Positions 1-7,309 of a stretch of DNA of 64,000 bases are shown here, piece by piece. How positions within the stretch are numbered: position 1 is the stretch's first letter; every line of letters begins with the position of its first letter. The DNA lies in contig JBHHZE010000001.1 in NCBI GenBank assembly GCA_046757925.1, forward strand, positions 62,001 to 126,000. The letters run 5' to 3'. Both the position numbers and the translations under genes were made by a program. Under the pieces are notes generated by a model that saw only the letters and a list, made by a program, of their open reading frames with translations, was not told the origin of the DNA and did not search any database. This DNA comes from JAZDCZ01 sp046757925 (lineage in GTDB: Bacteria; Gemmatimonadota; Gemmatimonadetes; Gemmatimonadales; GWC2-71-9).

Positions 1-521
1 AGGAATTGGACATCCCGCGGGCCATACACGCTGGGAGGTCGGACAATGGTCCACGGCAACCCGCTTGCCCGTACAACCTCCTCACCCGCCAACTTGCTCG
101 CTCCGTAGTTGCTAACCGGGTCGGGAGCGTCGTTCTCCGACCTCACTTCACCGTATTTCACCGGCCCGGCAGCCGCCTGGCTGCTCACGTAAATCAAGCG
201 TTGGATATTTCGCGAAGCTTTGGCGATGGCTCGAGTCAGCCGACGCGTTCCCACTACATTGGTCTCGAAAAACTCGGCGCGGTTTCGCGCCGCCGTCAAT
301 CCCGCTACATGAAAGACGGTATCGGCGTGCCCACATCCTCGCTCGAGCGCGGCGACGTCGGAGAGGTCGCCCGGGATGCCGGCCGGAGCGCGGTTCGGGA
401 ACACCCTGGCCAGCTTTGCGGGATTGCGTGCGAGGCAGGTGACCTCGTCGCCGCGGTCGAGCAAATGGTGTACGAGATGCGATCCAACGAATCCCGTGCC
501 ACCAGTTACGAACGCTTTCAC
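1..521 (-). CDS. cerR: NAD(P)-dependent SDR epimerase/reductase, probable ceramide reductase CerR (3' end outside window)
   Basis: Read on the minus strand from a GTG at 521, the first 173 or so residues form an extended SDR Rossmann domain. The nucleotide-binding loop GGTGFVGSHL lies near residue 7, and the YGASK active-site motif and RPPSVYGPRD follow. The C-terminal substrate domain runs off the left edge. The start overlaps the stop of the upstream acyltransferase gene (GTGA), so translation is probably coupled. Known: in Caulobacter an SDR named CerR works with serine palmitoyltransferase and a GNAT-fold ceramide synthase. Inference: the same three-gene neighbourhood here suggests this enzyme reduces the keto group of the sphingoid or ceramide intermediate. 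From sequence alone it could be another sugar or steroid SDR; context decides the call. Confidence 0.66.
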   Translation of the reverse strand, partial: MKAFVTGGTGFVGSHLVHHLLDRGDEVTCLARNPAKLARVFPNRAPAGIPGDLSDVAALERGCGHADTVFHVAGLTAARNRAEFFETNVVGTRRLTRAIAKASRNIQRLIYVSSQAAAGPVKYGEVRSENDAPDPVSNYGASKLAGEEVVRASGLPWTIVRPPSVYGPRDVQF

Positions 522-1627
522 AGCCTGCGGTCGTACATCCGCAGCTTCTTGTACGGCTCGAAGCCGAGCCGCACGAGACCGTTATTCATGGCGCTGTTCT
601 CTTCCAGAATCCAGCCGGCCTCGGCCCACCTGTATCCGAGGGCGTAGCCCTTTTCCCAAATCCAATGGTACATCAGCACATCGGCGCCGGTCTTGCGGTA
701 TTCCTCGATCAATCCGAGCAGAAGGATGCGGATTCTCGTGATTTCGCGTTTGGCCCGGAGGATCTTGATAATGCCGGGAAACAACCGGCCCGATGGGTTC
801 TTCTTCAGTGCCACGTTGAAGTCGGGAAGCACCACCGCGAATCCTATGGGCTCGTCGCCACGCTCGGCGAATATCACCAATTCCGGTACCACGACCGGCT
901 TCATGTCCTTCGCCAGATGGTCTATCTCGGCATCGGTCATTGGGACGAATCCCCAGTTGGCATCCCAGGCCCGATTGTAGATCTGTTTTATGCGCTCTAC
1001 TTCCTCGTTGTATCGCTTCATGTCCAGGCTTCGGAGAGTGATGTTCTTGCGTTCCGTAATTCGCCGCACTCTGTCGAGGAGCCGGTCGGGGAGTTGTGGG
1101 TCCACCGTTTGATACTGCAAGAGATCCTTAGCCTTCTCGAAGCCTGCGCGTTCAACGAGGTCGACGTAGTACGGCGGGTTGTGAGGATTGAGGACGGTGG
1201 GTGGTGTTTCGAACCCTTCCACCAACAGTCCGCACTCGTCGTTGGTCGAGAAAGAAGCCGGCCCCCGCATGACCGTGAGTCCTCTATGCGACAGCCAATC
1301 TGCCGCACGGGAGAACAACGCGTCGGCAACGGGCTGTTCGTTCACGCTCTCGAAGAAGCCCCAGAACCCGACCTTGTCGCCGTGAAAGTCGTTGTGCGCA
1401 TGGTTATGGATGGCCGCGATCCGGCCGATTACCTCCTTGCCGCCCTGATTGCGATGGGCGGTGAAGTACTGTGCCTCGGCATGTTGAAAGAAAGGGTTCT
1501 TGGAGCGGGATAGCATCTTGCGTACGTCCATACGCAAAGTAGGGACCCAGATCGGGTCCCTGCGGTGCAACTCATATGGAAATGCAATGAATCGGTTGAG
1601 ATCTGCGGCCGACTCAACCGGCCGCAC
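518..1627 (-). CDS. bcerS: GNAT-fold acyltransferase, probable bacterial ceramide synthase (bCerS / YghO-like)
   Basis: A 369-residue protein, starting at GTG 1627, 14 bases after the stop of the serine palmitoyltransferase-like gene. Longer upstream readings run into that gene and lose protein-like composition. The N-terminal part has the RFIAFPYELHRRDPIWVP segment typical of YghO-type proteins, a central FWGFFESVNE / RGPASFSTNDECG segment, and a C-terminal GNAT-like half ending in ENSAMNNGLVRLGFEPYKK. No signal peptide is seen. Known: the Caulobacter member of this family is the bacterial ceramide synthase, which N-acylates the sphingoid base and is unrelated to eukaryotic CerS. Inference: same role here, supported by its place between the SPT-like and SDR genes. 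Substrate acyl length cannot be read from sequence. Confidence 0.72.
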   Translation of the reverse strand: MRPVESAADLNRFIAFPYELHRRDPIWVPTLRMDVRKMLSRSKNPFFQHAEAQYFTAHRNQGGKEVIGRIAAIHNHAHNDFHGDKVGFWGFFESVNEQPVADALFSRAADWLSHRGLTVMRGPASFSTNDECGLLVEGFETPPTVLNPHNPPYYVDLVERAGFEKAKDLLQYQTVDPQLPDRLLDRVRRITERKNITLRSLDMKRYNEEVERIKQIYNRAWDANWGFVPMTDAEIDHLAKDMKPVVVPELVIFAERGDEPIGFAVVLPDFNVALKKNPSGRLFPGIIKILRAKREITRIRILLLGLIEEYRKTGADVLMYHWIWEKGYALGYRWAEAGWILEENSAMNNGLVRLGFEPYKKLRMYDRRL

Positions 1628-1641
1628 GACGGCACCGCCGT

Positions 1642-2844
1642 TCAAACAACCTCCATCTCTTTGCCCAGTTTGCCCAGTAGATCGAGCACCGAGTCGATCT
1701 GCTCGGCCTTGTGGGTGGCCATGAGACTGGCGCGCAAACGACACTGATCGGCCGGCACCGCTGGAGGCACCACCGGATTGGTAAAGACACCAGCCTCGAA
1801 CAGCTCCCGCCAGAACGCAAACGTCTTTTCCAACGTGCCGATGAGGATGGGGATAATCGGTGTCTGGGTCGGTCCGATGTCGAAGCCCAAGTTCTGGCAA
1901 CCCTCACGGAAGCGACACGTATTTGCCCACAGCCGATCCCTGCGTTCGGGCTCTTCGATCATTATTTCCAGGGCGGCCAACACGCCGGCGGTATTCGATG
2001 GGGGTAGAGCCGCCGTGAACATCAGCGGCCTGCTGTTGTGTTTCAGGTAGTGAATTACACTTTCCGAGGCGGCCACAAATCCACCGATCGAGGCCAGAGA
2101 TTTGGAGAACGTACCGACAACCACGTCGACTTCGTCCACGAGGCCGAAATGTGAGGCGGTGCCATCGCCCCTGGAGCCGAGAACTCCTACCGAATGTGCA
2201 TCGTCGACGGCCAGCGCGGCGCCGTACTTCTGCGCCAGCTTGACCAGTTCGGGCAACTGGGCGATGTCGCCCTCCATGGAATAGACTCCGTCCACGATTA
2301 TCATGGAGCCGCGACCGGCCTTCTTTGTGAGCTTCCGTTCCAGTTGGGCGAGATCGCCGTGGTTGAACCGTTCGGTTTCCCCATACGACAGCTTGGCGCC
2401 ATCGACTATCGAGGCGTGATCCAATTTGTCGATGAAGACGACGTCTCCACGGCCCACCAGACCGGAAATGAGCCCGAGGTTGGCCTGGTAGCCGGTGGAG
2501 AAAACAAGCGCAGATTCCTTGCAGAAGAAGTCGGCAAGCCGTTCTTCGAGTTCTTCGTGTAACTTAATGGTCCCGTTGAGAAACCGGCTGCCGGTGCAAC
2601 CGGACCCAAACGTCTCGAGCGCCTTTCTGGCCGCTTCCAAGACGCGGGGATGATGCGTGAGACCGAGGTAGTTGTTCGAGCCCATCATGATGCGCTCGCG
2701 GCCCTCTATGACCACTACCGTATCTTCCGCCTTGGAAATGGGTTTGAAGTAGGGATAGAGACCGGCCGCCTGGACCTCACGGGCCTTGGTGAAGTTGTTG
2801 CATTTTTCGAACAGCTGAGCTTGCTGTAAGATCTGTGTATCCAC
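1642..2844 (-). CDS. spt: Serine palmitoyltransferase-like alpha-oxoamine synthase (PLP)
   Basis: A 400-residue fold-type I PLP enzyme of the alpha-oxoamine synthase family, GTG start. Visible are NNYLGLT near residue 57, SGCTGSRFLNG near 81, the cofactor-stacking His in LDHAS (about 143), DDAHS with the PLP-binding Asp (about 215) and the Schiff-base lysine in GTFSKS (K248). The family condenses an acyl-CoA with an amino acid: KBL uses glycine, BioF alanine, SPT serine. Length and motifs alone do not separate KBL from SPT. The bCerS-like and SDR genes immediately downstream favour SPT, the first committed step of sphingolipid synthesis in the cytoplasm. A threonine dehydrogenase gene, the usual KBL partner, is absent here. 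Confidence 0.78.
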   Translation of the reverse strand: MDTQILQQAQLFEKCNNFTKAREVQAAGLYPYFKPISKAEDTVVVIEGRERIMMGSNNYLGLTHHPRVLEAARKALETFGSGCTGSRFLNGTIKLHEELEERLADFFCKESALVFSTGYQANLGLISGLVGRGDVVFIDKLDHASIVDGAKLSYGETERFNHGDLAQLERKLTKKAGRGSMIIVDGVYSMEGDIAQLPELVKLAQKYGAALAVDDAHSVGVLGSRGDGTASHFGLVDEVDVVVGTFSKSLASIGGFVAASESVIHYLKHNSRPLMFTAALPPSNTAGVLAALEIMIEEPERRDRLWANTCRFREGCQNLGFDIGPTQTPIIPILIGTLEKTFAFWRELFEAGVFTNPVVPPAVPADQCRLRASLMATHKAEQIDSVLDLLGKLGKEMEVV

Positions 2845-2885
2845 GATGTCTACACTCTAACCAAAGCGTCAACAGGGACGGTTGA

Positions 2886-3638
2886 ATGAGTTCCGGAGCA
2901 AGTACGATAGTACAGACGGCCTGTCAAAGACACAAGTCCCTGGGCCTTGCAGGGGTTTTGGCCGTTGTTGCCGTAACTCTCTTGCCGTCAGCGGGTTGTG
3001 CGCAAGCTGCGGTGGCACCAGCCCCTGTAGGACGCACGCAGATCCTGTCTGTTGCCGCGAGTGGTGTGGTGTTCCTGCTTCCCGGAGCGGTGGACTTGCG
3101 CGAGGGGCCTCCCGGGTGCGCACCGTGCAGCCGCAGTGAGATTCCGTGGTACGACCGTTGGGCTCTCACTTCGGAGCGGGATGGATGGTCCGCTGCCAGC
3201 ACGGTTTCTCTCGTGGGCCTGGCCGGTGCGACCTGGTACGGCTTGGTGCGGGGGCGCGGGCGCCAGGGCCTGACCGAACTCGCGGCGTCGGTGGAGGCTG
3301 CTTCCTGGGCGGTTGCCGTCACGCAGCTGTCGAAGGCGGCCTTCGCCCGCAACCGGCCCGTTCTCTATACCAGCGCTGCCGCCGGTGCGGCGGGAGACGT
3401 GGAAAACAGACGGTCGCTTCCCTCGGGACACGCGTCGGCCGCCTTTGCTCTGGCGACCAGCTATGCGCTCGCCGAGTGGAGGCGTGGCAACAAACTACCA
3501 GGGTGGCTGGCGCTCGCCGCTGCCGGTGGGATCGGGACGATGCGAGTTCTGGCAGGACGGCACTTTCCATCGGATGTCGCCACAGGTGCCGCAATAGGAA
3601 GCCTGAGCGCCGTCGTGGTTCACAGAATACGGTTCTAG
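2886..3638 (+). CDS. PAP2-superfamily phosphatase with N-terminal signal
   Basis: A 250-residue protein with a hydrophobic N-terminal signal (about residues 18-42, ending near PSAGCAQA) and the three PAP2 motifs: KAAFARNRP, RSLPSGHAS and GRHFPSD. These give the catalytic His pair and phosphate-binding Lys/Arg/Ser residues of acid phosphatases and lipid-phosphate phosphatases. The signal ends in SAGC, which resembles a lipobox weakly, so secretion or anchoring is unresolved. It is divergent from the sphingolipid genes with only 41 bases between the starts. Known: PAP2 enzymes hydrolyse lipid phosphates, and inositol-phosphorylceramide synthases also have PAP2-type folds. Inference: a role in lipid-phosphate or sphingolipid head-group chemistry is possible. 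The family is certain, the substrate is not. Confidence 0.82.
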   Translation: MSSGASTIVQTACQRHKSLGLAGVLAVVAVTLLPSAGCAQAAVAPAPVGRTQILSVAASGVVFLLPGAVDLREGPPGCAPCSRSEIPWYDRWALTSERDGWSAASTVSLVGLAGATWYGLVRGRGRQGLTELAASVEAASWAVAVTQLSKAAFARNRPVLYTSAAAGAAGDVENRRSLPSGHASAAFALATSYALAEWRRGNKLPGWLALAAAGGIGTMRVLAGRHFPSDVATGAAIGSLSAVVVHRIRF

Positions 3639-3774
3639 AATGCGCACGACCAATCTGCGTGGTGATGTGCGTCATATCCCGGACTCGGGATCGACCTTAC
3701 ACTCGGAGAGTTTGCTGGCCACGTGGCAGCGGCGTGGCCCAGATAGCTTGGAACGGTCGGCTAGCCACCAGGGT

Positions 3775-3780
3775 TATAGT
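3775..3780 (+). promoter_or_regulatory. Candidate -10 element just upstream of the M6-like protease gene
   Basis: TATAGT ends five bases before the ATG at 3786. No good -35 lies at standard spacing. If used, transcription would begin at or next to the start codon, giving a leaderless mRNA. The 147 bases between 3638 and 3786 show no other clear feature. Confidence 0.35.
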
Positions 3781-3785
3781 TACCG

Positions 3786-6302
3786 ATGAAAATGTCGTAT
3801 CTGCATAGGGTTATGAGCGATTTCAAGCTCGCAGCGGGCGTCGCGCTGGTGGCGTTCGGGCCGGCTATCGCACCAGCCTGGCTCCGAGCCCAGAATGACG
3901 TGGAAGAACTCGGCAGGCGGTTCGGGGCGGTCCCACCTCGCGGCTACTACGAGACCATGGCCGTCATTCCCGACGCCTTTGAGTTTTCCCGTACCAATGG
4001 TTGGATCAGGCGTGGTCGGGCTGTCGCGTCTCGCCGCAACCTGCTCAGGGCCGATGGGATGTCGGCCGCCGTTGTGGCCCCCAACGTCGTCGTCGCGCGA
4101 GCCCCGGCCGTGGCAGGGCAACTCAACGTTCCCGTCTTTCTCATTCTCTTTGCCAATACGGATTCGGCCGCACTCGTTACCAACCTGCCGCGCTCGGTGA
4201 TGGCGAGCCGGCTCTATGGTACGACCCCGGCGCCTCCTTATTCGGTCAGCACCTACTACAGCGAGATATCCAACAATTCGCTCACCGTGAGTGGGCAGGT
4301 CTTTGACTGGACGCGGGTACCCGGGTTGGACAGTCAGTACGAGGGCACGGGGAATGGTCTGGATGGCACCGGCGACATTCCGCGACTGATCGGGGACATC
4401 GTGGCCGCGCTCGACGGCACCGTTGATTTCGGCCAGTTCGACAACGACGGACCGGACCAGATTCCCAATTCCGGCGATGACGACGGCTTTGTAGACGCCG
4501 TGGTATTGATCCATCCCAAGGTGGACGGCTCTTGCAAGAACGCGAATCCCGCTGCGGCAACGAGCATTTGGGCGCACCGCTTTCGGGTGTCGGCCTGGTC
4601 GGGCTCACAGCCGGTCGCCACGAACGATCCCTCGAACTCCGGTGCCGGCAACGTACGCATCGACGACTACATAATCCAAGGTGGCCAAGGCGGGGATACC
4701 GGTTGCACGAGCAACCAGCCGCAAGCTATGGGAGTGATAGCCCACGAAACGGGCCACCTGTTCGGGCTGCCCGATCTCTACGACACTGGAAACACCGGCT
4801 TCGGCATCGGACGGTGGGGAATCATGGGATCGGGCAACCAACAGGTCCCGACCCGCCCCACACATATGTCGGCTTGGGCTAAGGCGGATTTGGGGTGGGT
4901 CACCGAGGTTCCGATCACGCGGGGAACCACGCTTGTCATGTCTCCGGTAGAGACTTCGGACACCACCTACATTCTGCCCGTTCCCGACAGCGATGAGTAC
5001 TTCATACTGGAGAACCGCCAGCGCATCGGCTCCGACTCGGCTCTCATAGCGCCGGGTCTGCTCATCTGGCACGTGGACTCGCTTCAGGTCAGACTCAGGC
5101 GGGGCTTCAACGCCCTGAATGCCGCGCTCCCCAACGCGGTGGCGCTCGAGCAGGCCGACGGCGGCACCGACCTGCAAGACGGAGTGAACAAGGGGGATAC
5201 CGGCGACCCCTTCCCAGGTAGTACTTCCAACGGCTCTTTCGGACGGAAGACCAGGCCGTCGAGCGCGGCGAATGACGGTTCCTACTCATTTGTCGAGCTG
5301 GATTCGATTGCGCAGGTGAGTCCCTTCGGTCCTGTAAGCGTCACAGTCGGCTTCGAACGACCAGTGCTGGTCGAGGCTAGCGATACCAACGCCGTTTTCC
5401 GCCTGGACGGCGTGGCATACAACCGGTTCGAAGACTTTCTGTTGGCGGGTTCGGTGCATACGGTCGACATCGATGCGGTTCAGCTCGTCGATCAGGGCAG
5501 GCGGCGCTACACGTGGCTTTCGTGGTCCGACGGGCAACCACGGTCTCACAGCTTCACGGCGTCGCCCGCAGGGAACACGATTACGGCGAACGTGGCGTCG
5601 GAATTCGAGCTCAAGGTGACCGCCACGTCCAACGTGGGCTCGGTGAGCGCCGATGCCGGCATCGATCTGACGAACGGCACGCTGTTGCCGTCGGATTCGG
5701 TCGTAACACTGGTGGCGAACATAGACTCGGCCGGTGCGGTGTTCGAACAGTGGCTTGGGCCCGATACAACTGCCACAGGCGACACATTGGTGGTGCGCAT
5801 GGCGCGGCCTTTCACCATCGACGCCCTGTTCGCGGCGCGTCTCGTGATTCTCGACGATACTCTGCCGCCGGCAGTCATGGGGTCGGCCTACACCCACCAG
5901 GTCTCATCGTCAGGCGGCACGGGAACCAATGCATGGCAGGCGTCGAGCGGGACGCTGCCGCAAGGCCTCACTCTGGGGAGTGACGGTGTTATCTCAGGTG
6001 TTCCGGCCCAGACCGGGCAATTCACTCTTGCGGTCGCGGTGTTCTCGGGCTCACAGACAAGGGTGGATACGCTAACTCTGAACGTAAATGCGCCGGCGCT
6101 GGCGGTTGAGGGGGTTCTCAAGCAACTGATTGGGGCCGAGAGCACGCTGAGCGACACGGATCTGCGCTATCTCGATCTCCTGGGCAACGACAACAAGCAG
6201 TTGGATGTGGGCGATTTTCTCGCGTGGATCGAGGCCACGGGAGGGTCCGTCACGGCCGCGGAGATGGCGGCCGTTCTCAAGGCGGGTGGGAGGAACCGAT
6301 GA
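3786..6302 (+). CDS. Secreted M6-family-like metalloprotease with Ig-like and dockerin-like C-terminus
   Basis: An 838-residue protein with an N-terminal signal (ATG 3786, alternative ATG 3813; hydrophobic stretch ending at WLRAQ). The catalytic motif HETGHLFGLPD places zinc ligands at H320 and H324, E321 as the base and D330 as the extra M6-type residue. A met-turn-like WGIMGSG follows. After about residue 520 come beta-rich domains, then a putative Ig-type module (LPQGLTLGSDGVISGVP) typical of cadherin/He_PIG repeats. The last 50 residues include a calcium-loop-like NDNKQLDVGDFLAW resembling a dockerin half. It probably degrades extracellular protein. The next gene overlaps its stop by four bases (ATGA), so the lipoprotein behind it is co-translated. 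Confidence 0.85.
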   Translation: MKMSYLHRVMSDFKLAAGVALVAFGPAIAPAWLRAQNDVEELGRRFGAVPPRGYYETMAVIPDAFEFSRTNGWIRRGRAVASRRNLLRADGMSAAVVAPNVVVARAPAVAGQLNVPVFLILFANTDSAALVTNLPRSVMASRLYGTTPAPPYSVSTYYSEISNNSLTVSGQVFDWTRVPGLDSQYEGTGNGLDGTGDIPRLIGDIVAALDGTVDFGQFDNDGPDQIPNSGDDDGFVDAVVLIHPKVDGSCKNANPAAATSIWAHRFRVSAWSGSQPVATNDPSNSGAGNVRIDDYIIQGGQGGDTGCTSNQPQAMGVIAHETGHLFGLPDLYDTGNTGFGIGRWGIMGSGNQQVPTRPTHMSAWAKADLGWVTEVPITRGTTLVMSPVETSDTTYILPVPDSDEYFILENRQRIGSDSALIAPGLLIWHVDSLQVRLRRGFNALNAALPNAVALEQADGGTDLQDGVNKGDTGDPFPGSTSNGSFGRKTRPSSAANDGSYSFVELDSIAQVSPFGPVSVTVGFERPVLVEASDTNAVFRLDGVAYNRFEDFLLAGSVHTVDIDAVQLVDQGRRRYTWLSWSDGQPRSHSFTASPAGNTITANVASEFELKVTATSNVGSVSADAGIDLTNGTLLPSDSVVTLVANIDSAGAVFEQWLGPDTTATGDTLVVRMARPFTIDALFAARLVILDDTLPPAVMGSAYTHQVSSSGGTGTNAWQASSGTLPQGLTLGSDGVISGVPAQTGQFTLAVAVFSGSQTRVDTLTLNVNAPALAVEGVLKQLIGAESTLSDTDLRYLDLLGNDNKQLDVGDFLAWIEATGGSVTAAEMAAVLKAGGRNR

Positions 6303-6691
6303 ATCTGCGACAGCTCGGAGTCGCCGCACTCGTGGCAGTGGCGAGTCTGTCGTGCGACGGGGGCGGTCCCAAGAACGGTGAACTGCTCGTTAACCTGGTC
6401 ACTCCCAACGGAGGCGACGCCGCCATTCTAATACGTGTCGACGGTTCGGGCTCCAAGACGGTCACGGGTGCGACCGCCGTATGCCCGGGGTGTAGGGTTT
6501 TTGCAATCTCCACCAGTGATACCCGCCTCGATGCGGTGGTGACGGGCGACTTGACGTCGGGCCCGCTCGTTAGGCTTGCGGTGTCGGATGTCGGAAGTGT
6601 GGGATCCTATTCTCTCACCGTGACGCAGGTGGCGAGCGGCGATCACAGGCTGCGCGGGCTGGTGGGGTATAAGCTCGAGTTCGGACGCTAG
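6299..6691 (+). CDS. Small lipoprotein, function unknown
   Basis: A 130-residue protein whose ATG overlaps the stop of the M6-like protease gene. The signal ends in a lipobox (SLSC, Cys near residue 20), so it should be a lipid-anchored periplasmic or outer-membrane protein. The remainder is predicted beta-rich with a CPGC pair near residue 61 and repeated short Thr/Ser/Val strands. It matches no family I can name. Coupling to the protease suggests a shared job, for example as inhibitor, chaperone or anchor, but that is inference. Confidence 0.7.
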   Translation: MNLRQLGVAALVAVASLSCDGGGPKNGELLVNLVTPNGGDAAILIRVDGSGSKTVTGATAVCPGCRVFAISTSDTRLDAVVTGDLTSGPLVRLAVSDVGSVGSYSLTVTQVASGDHRLRGLVGYKLEFGR

Positions 6692-6719
6692 GCCCTTGCG
6701 ATACCCGTCGCTCGGGGGG

Positions 6720-7190
6720 TCAGCGTCGCTTGATCAGGAACCAGACGCGGCCATGTCCGGTCATCGTATCGGCCCCAATGGTGAATGACCGTAGGGTAAT
6801 CGTGTCGGTCGTCATGCTACCCACGAATCCCAAACCGGGTGAGTCGTTCACTATCCGTGCTATGTCGATCACGATCGTCCCGTCGTCGTGCAGTGAGGCT
6901 GCGAAGTGCTCGAACGTACCTGGATCGATGCCGAGATTGCCGGAAAAGAAATGGGACAGATGGCCAAATGCGGCGTCGCCGACGGAGTCCACGGTCAGTT
7001 CGATGTGGATGCCGGGCAGCGTTTGGGGTGGATCCGAGGTCAGATACCATATTCCCTCGACTGAGGAAATCTGCCGTCCCGGATACGGGGACTCACCTCG
7101 GCCGACCGAGCCGTCCGGTGCGGGGTTCTGCCGCACACAGCCCACCGCAAGCACTGTAGCGAGCAACCAGAATGACACGGTTCTCCGCAT
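6720..7190 (-). CDS. Lipoprotein, function unknown
   Basis: A 156-residue minus-strand protein with a clear lipoprotein signal (RRTVSFWLL then LAVGC, Cys about residue 18). GAGGAG lies upstream of the ATG. The mature part reads as a small beta-barrel or lipocalin-like domain: EGIWYLTSD, then HIELTVDSVGDA, then repeated Asp/Thr-rich strands. I cannot assign a family. It is convergent with the small lipoprotein at 6299-6691 and divergent from the S9 peptidase. Confidence 0.7.
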   Translation of the reverse strand: MRRTVSFWLLATVLAVGCVRQNPAPDGSVGRGESPYPGRQISSVEGIWYLTSDPPQTLPGIHIELTVDSVGDAAFGHLSHFFSGNLGIDPGTFEHFAASLHDDGTIVIDIARIVNDSPGLGFVGSMTTDTITLRSFTIGADTMTGHGRVWFLIKRR

Positions 7191-7223
7191 CGTCCGTCCT
7201 ACTCCTCAGACGCTGTCATAGGT

Positions 7224-7257
7224 CCACACTTGTGGGTGCCCTGTCTCACGTTAACGT
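7224..7257. promoter_or_regulatory. Two inverted repeats between divergent lipoprotein and S9 peptidase genes
   Basis: CCACA-CT-TGTGG (7224-7235) and the perfect palindrome ACGTTAACGT (7248-7257) lie in the divergent spacer. They could be operator sites for either gene. No consensus promoter can be set beside them with confidence. Confidence 0.25.
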
Positions 7258-7309
7258 TTCCGGGTGACAGTGTGTGGGGAATCTACAACATCAGGAGTCG
7301 GTACCAACA

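Noticed and set aside
6..647. 213-codon plus-strand frame at the left edge
   Set aside because: The opposite strand encodes a clear SDR Rossmann domain in the same bases.
665..1513. 282-codon plus-strand frame opposite the ceramide-synthase-like gene
   Set aside because: It is the antisense shadow of a well-supported gene and shows no family motif.
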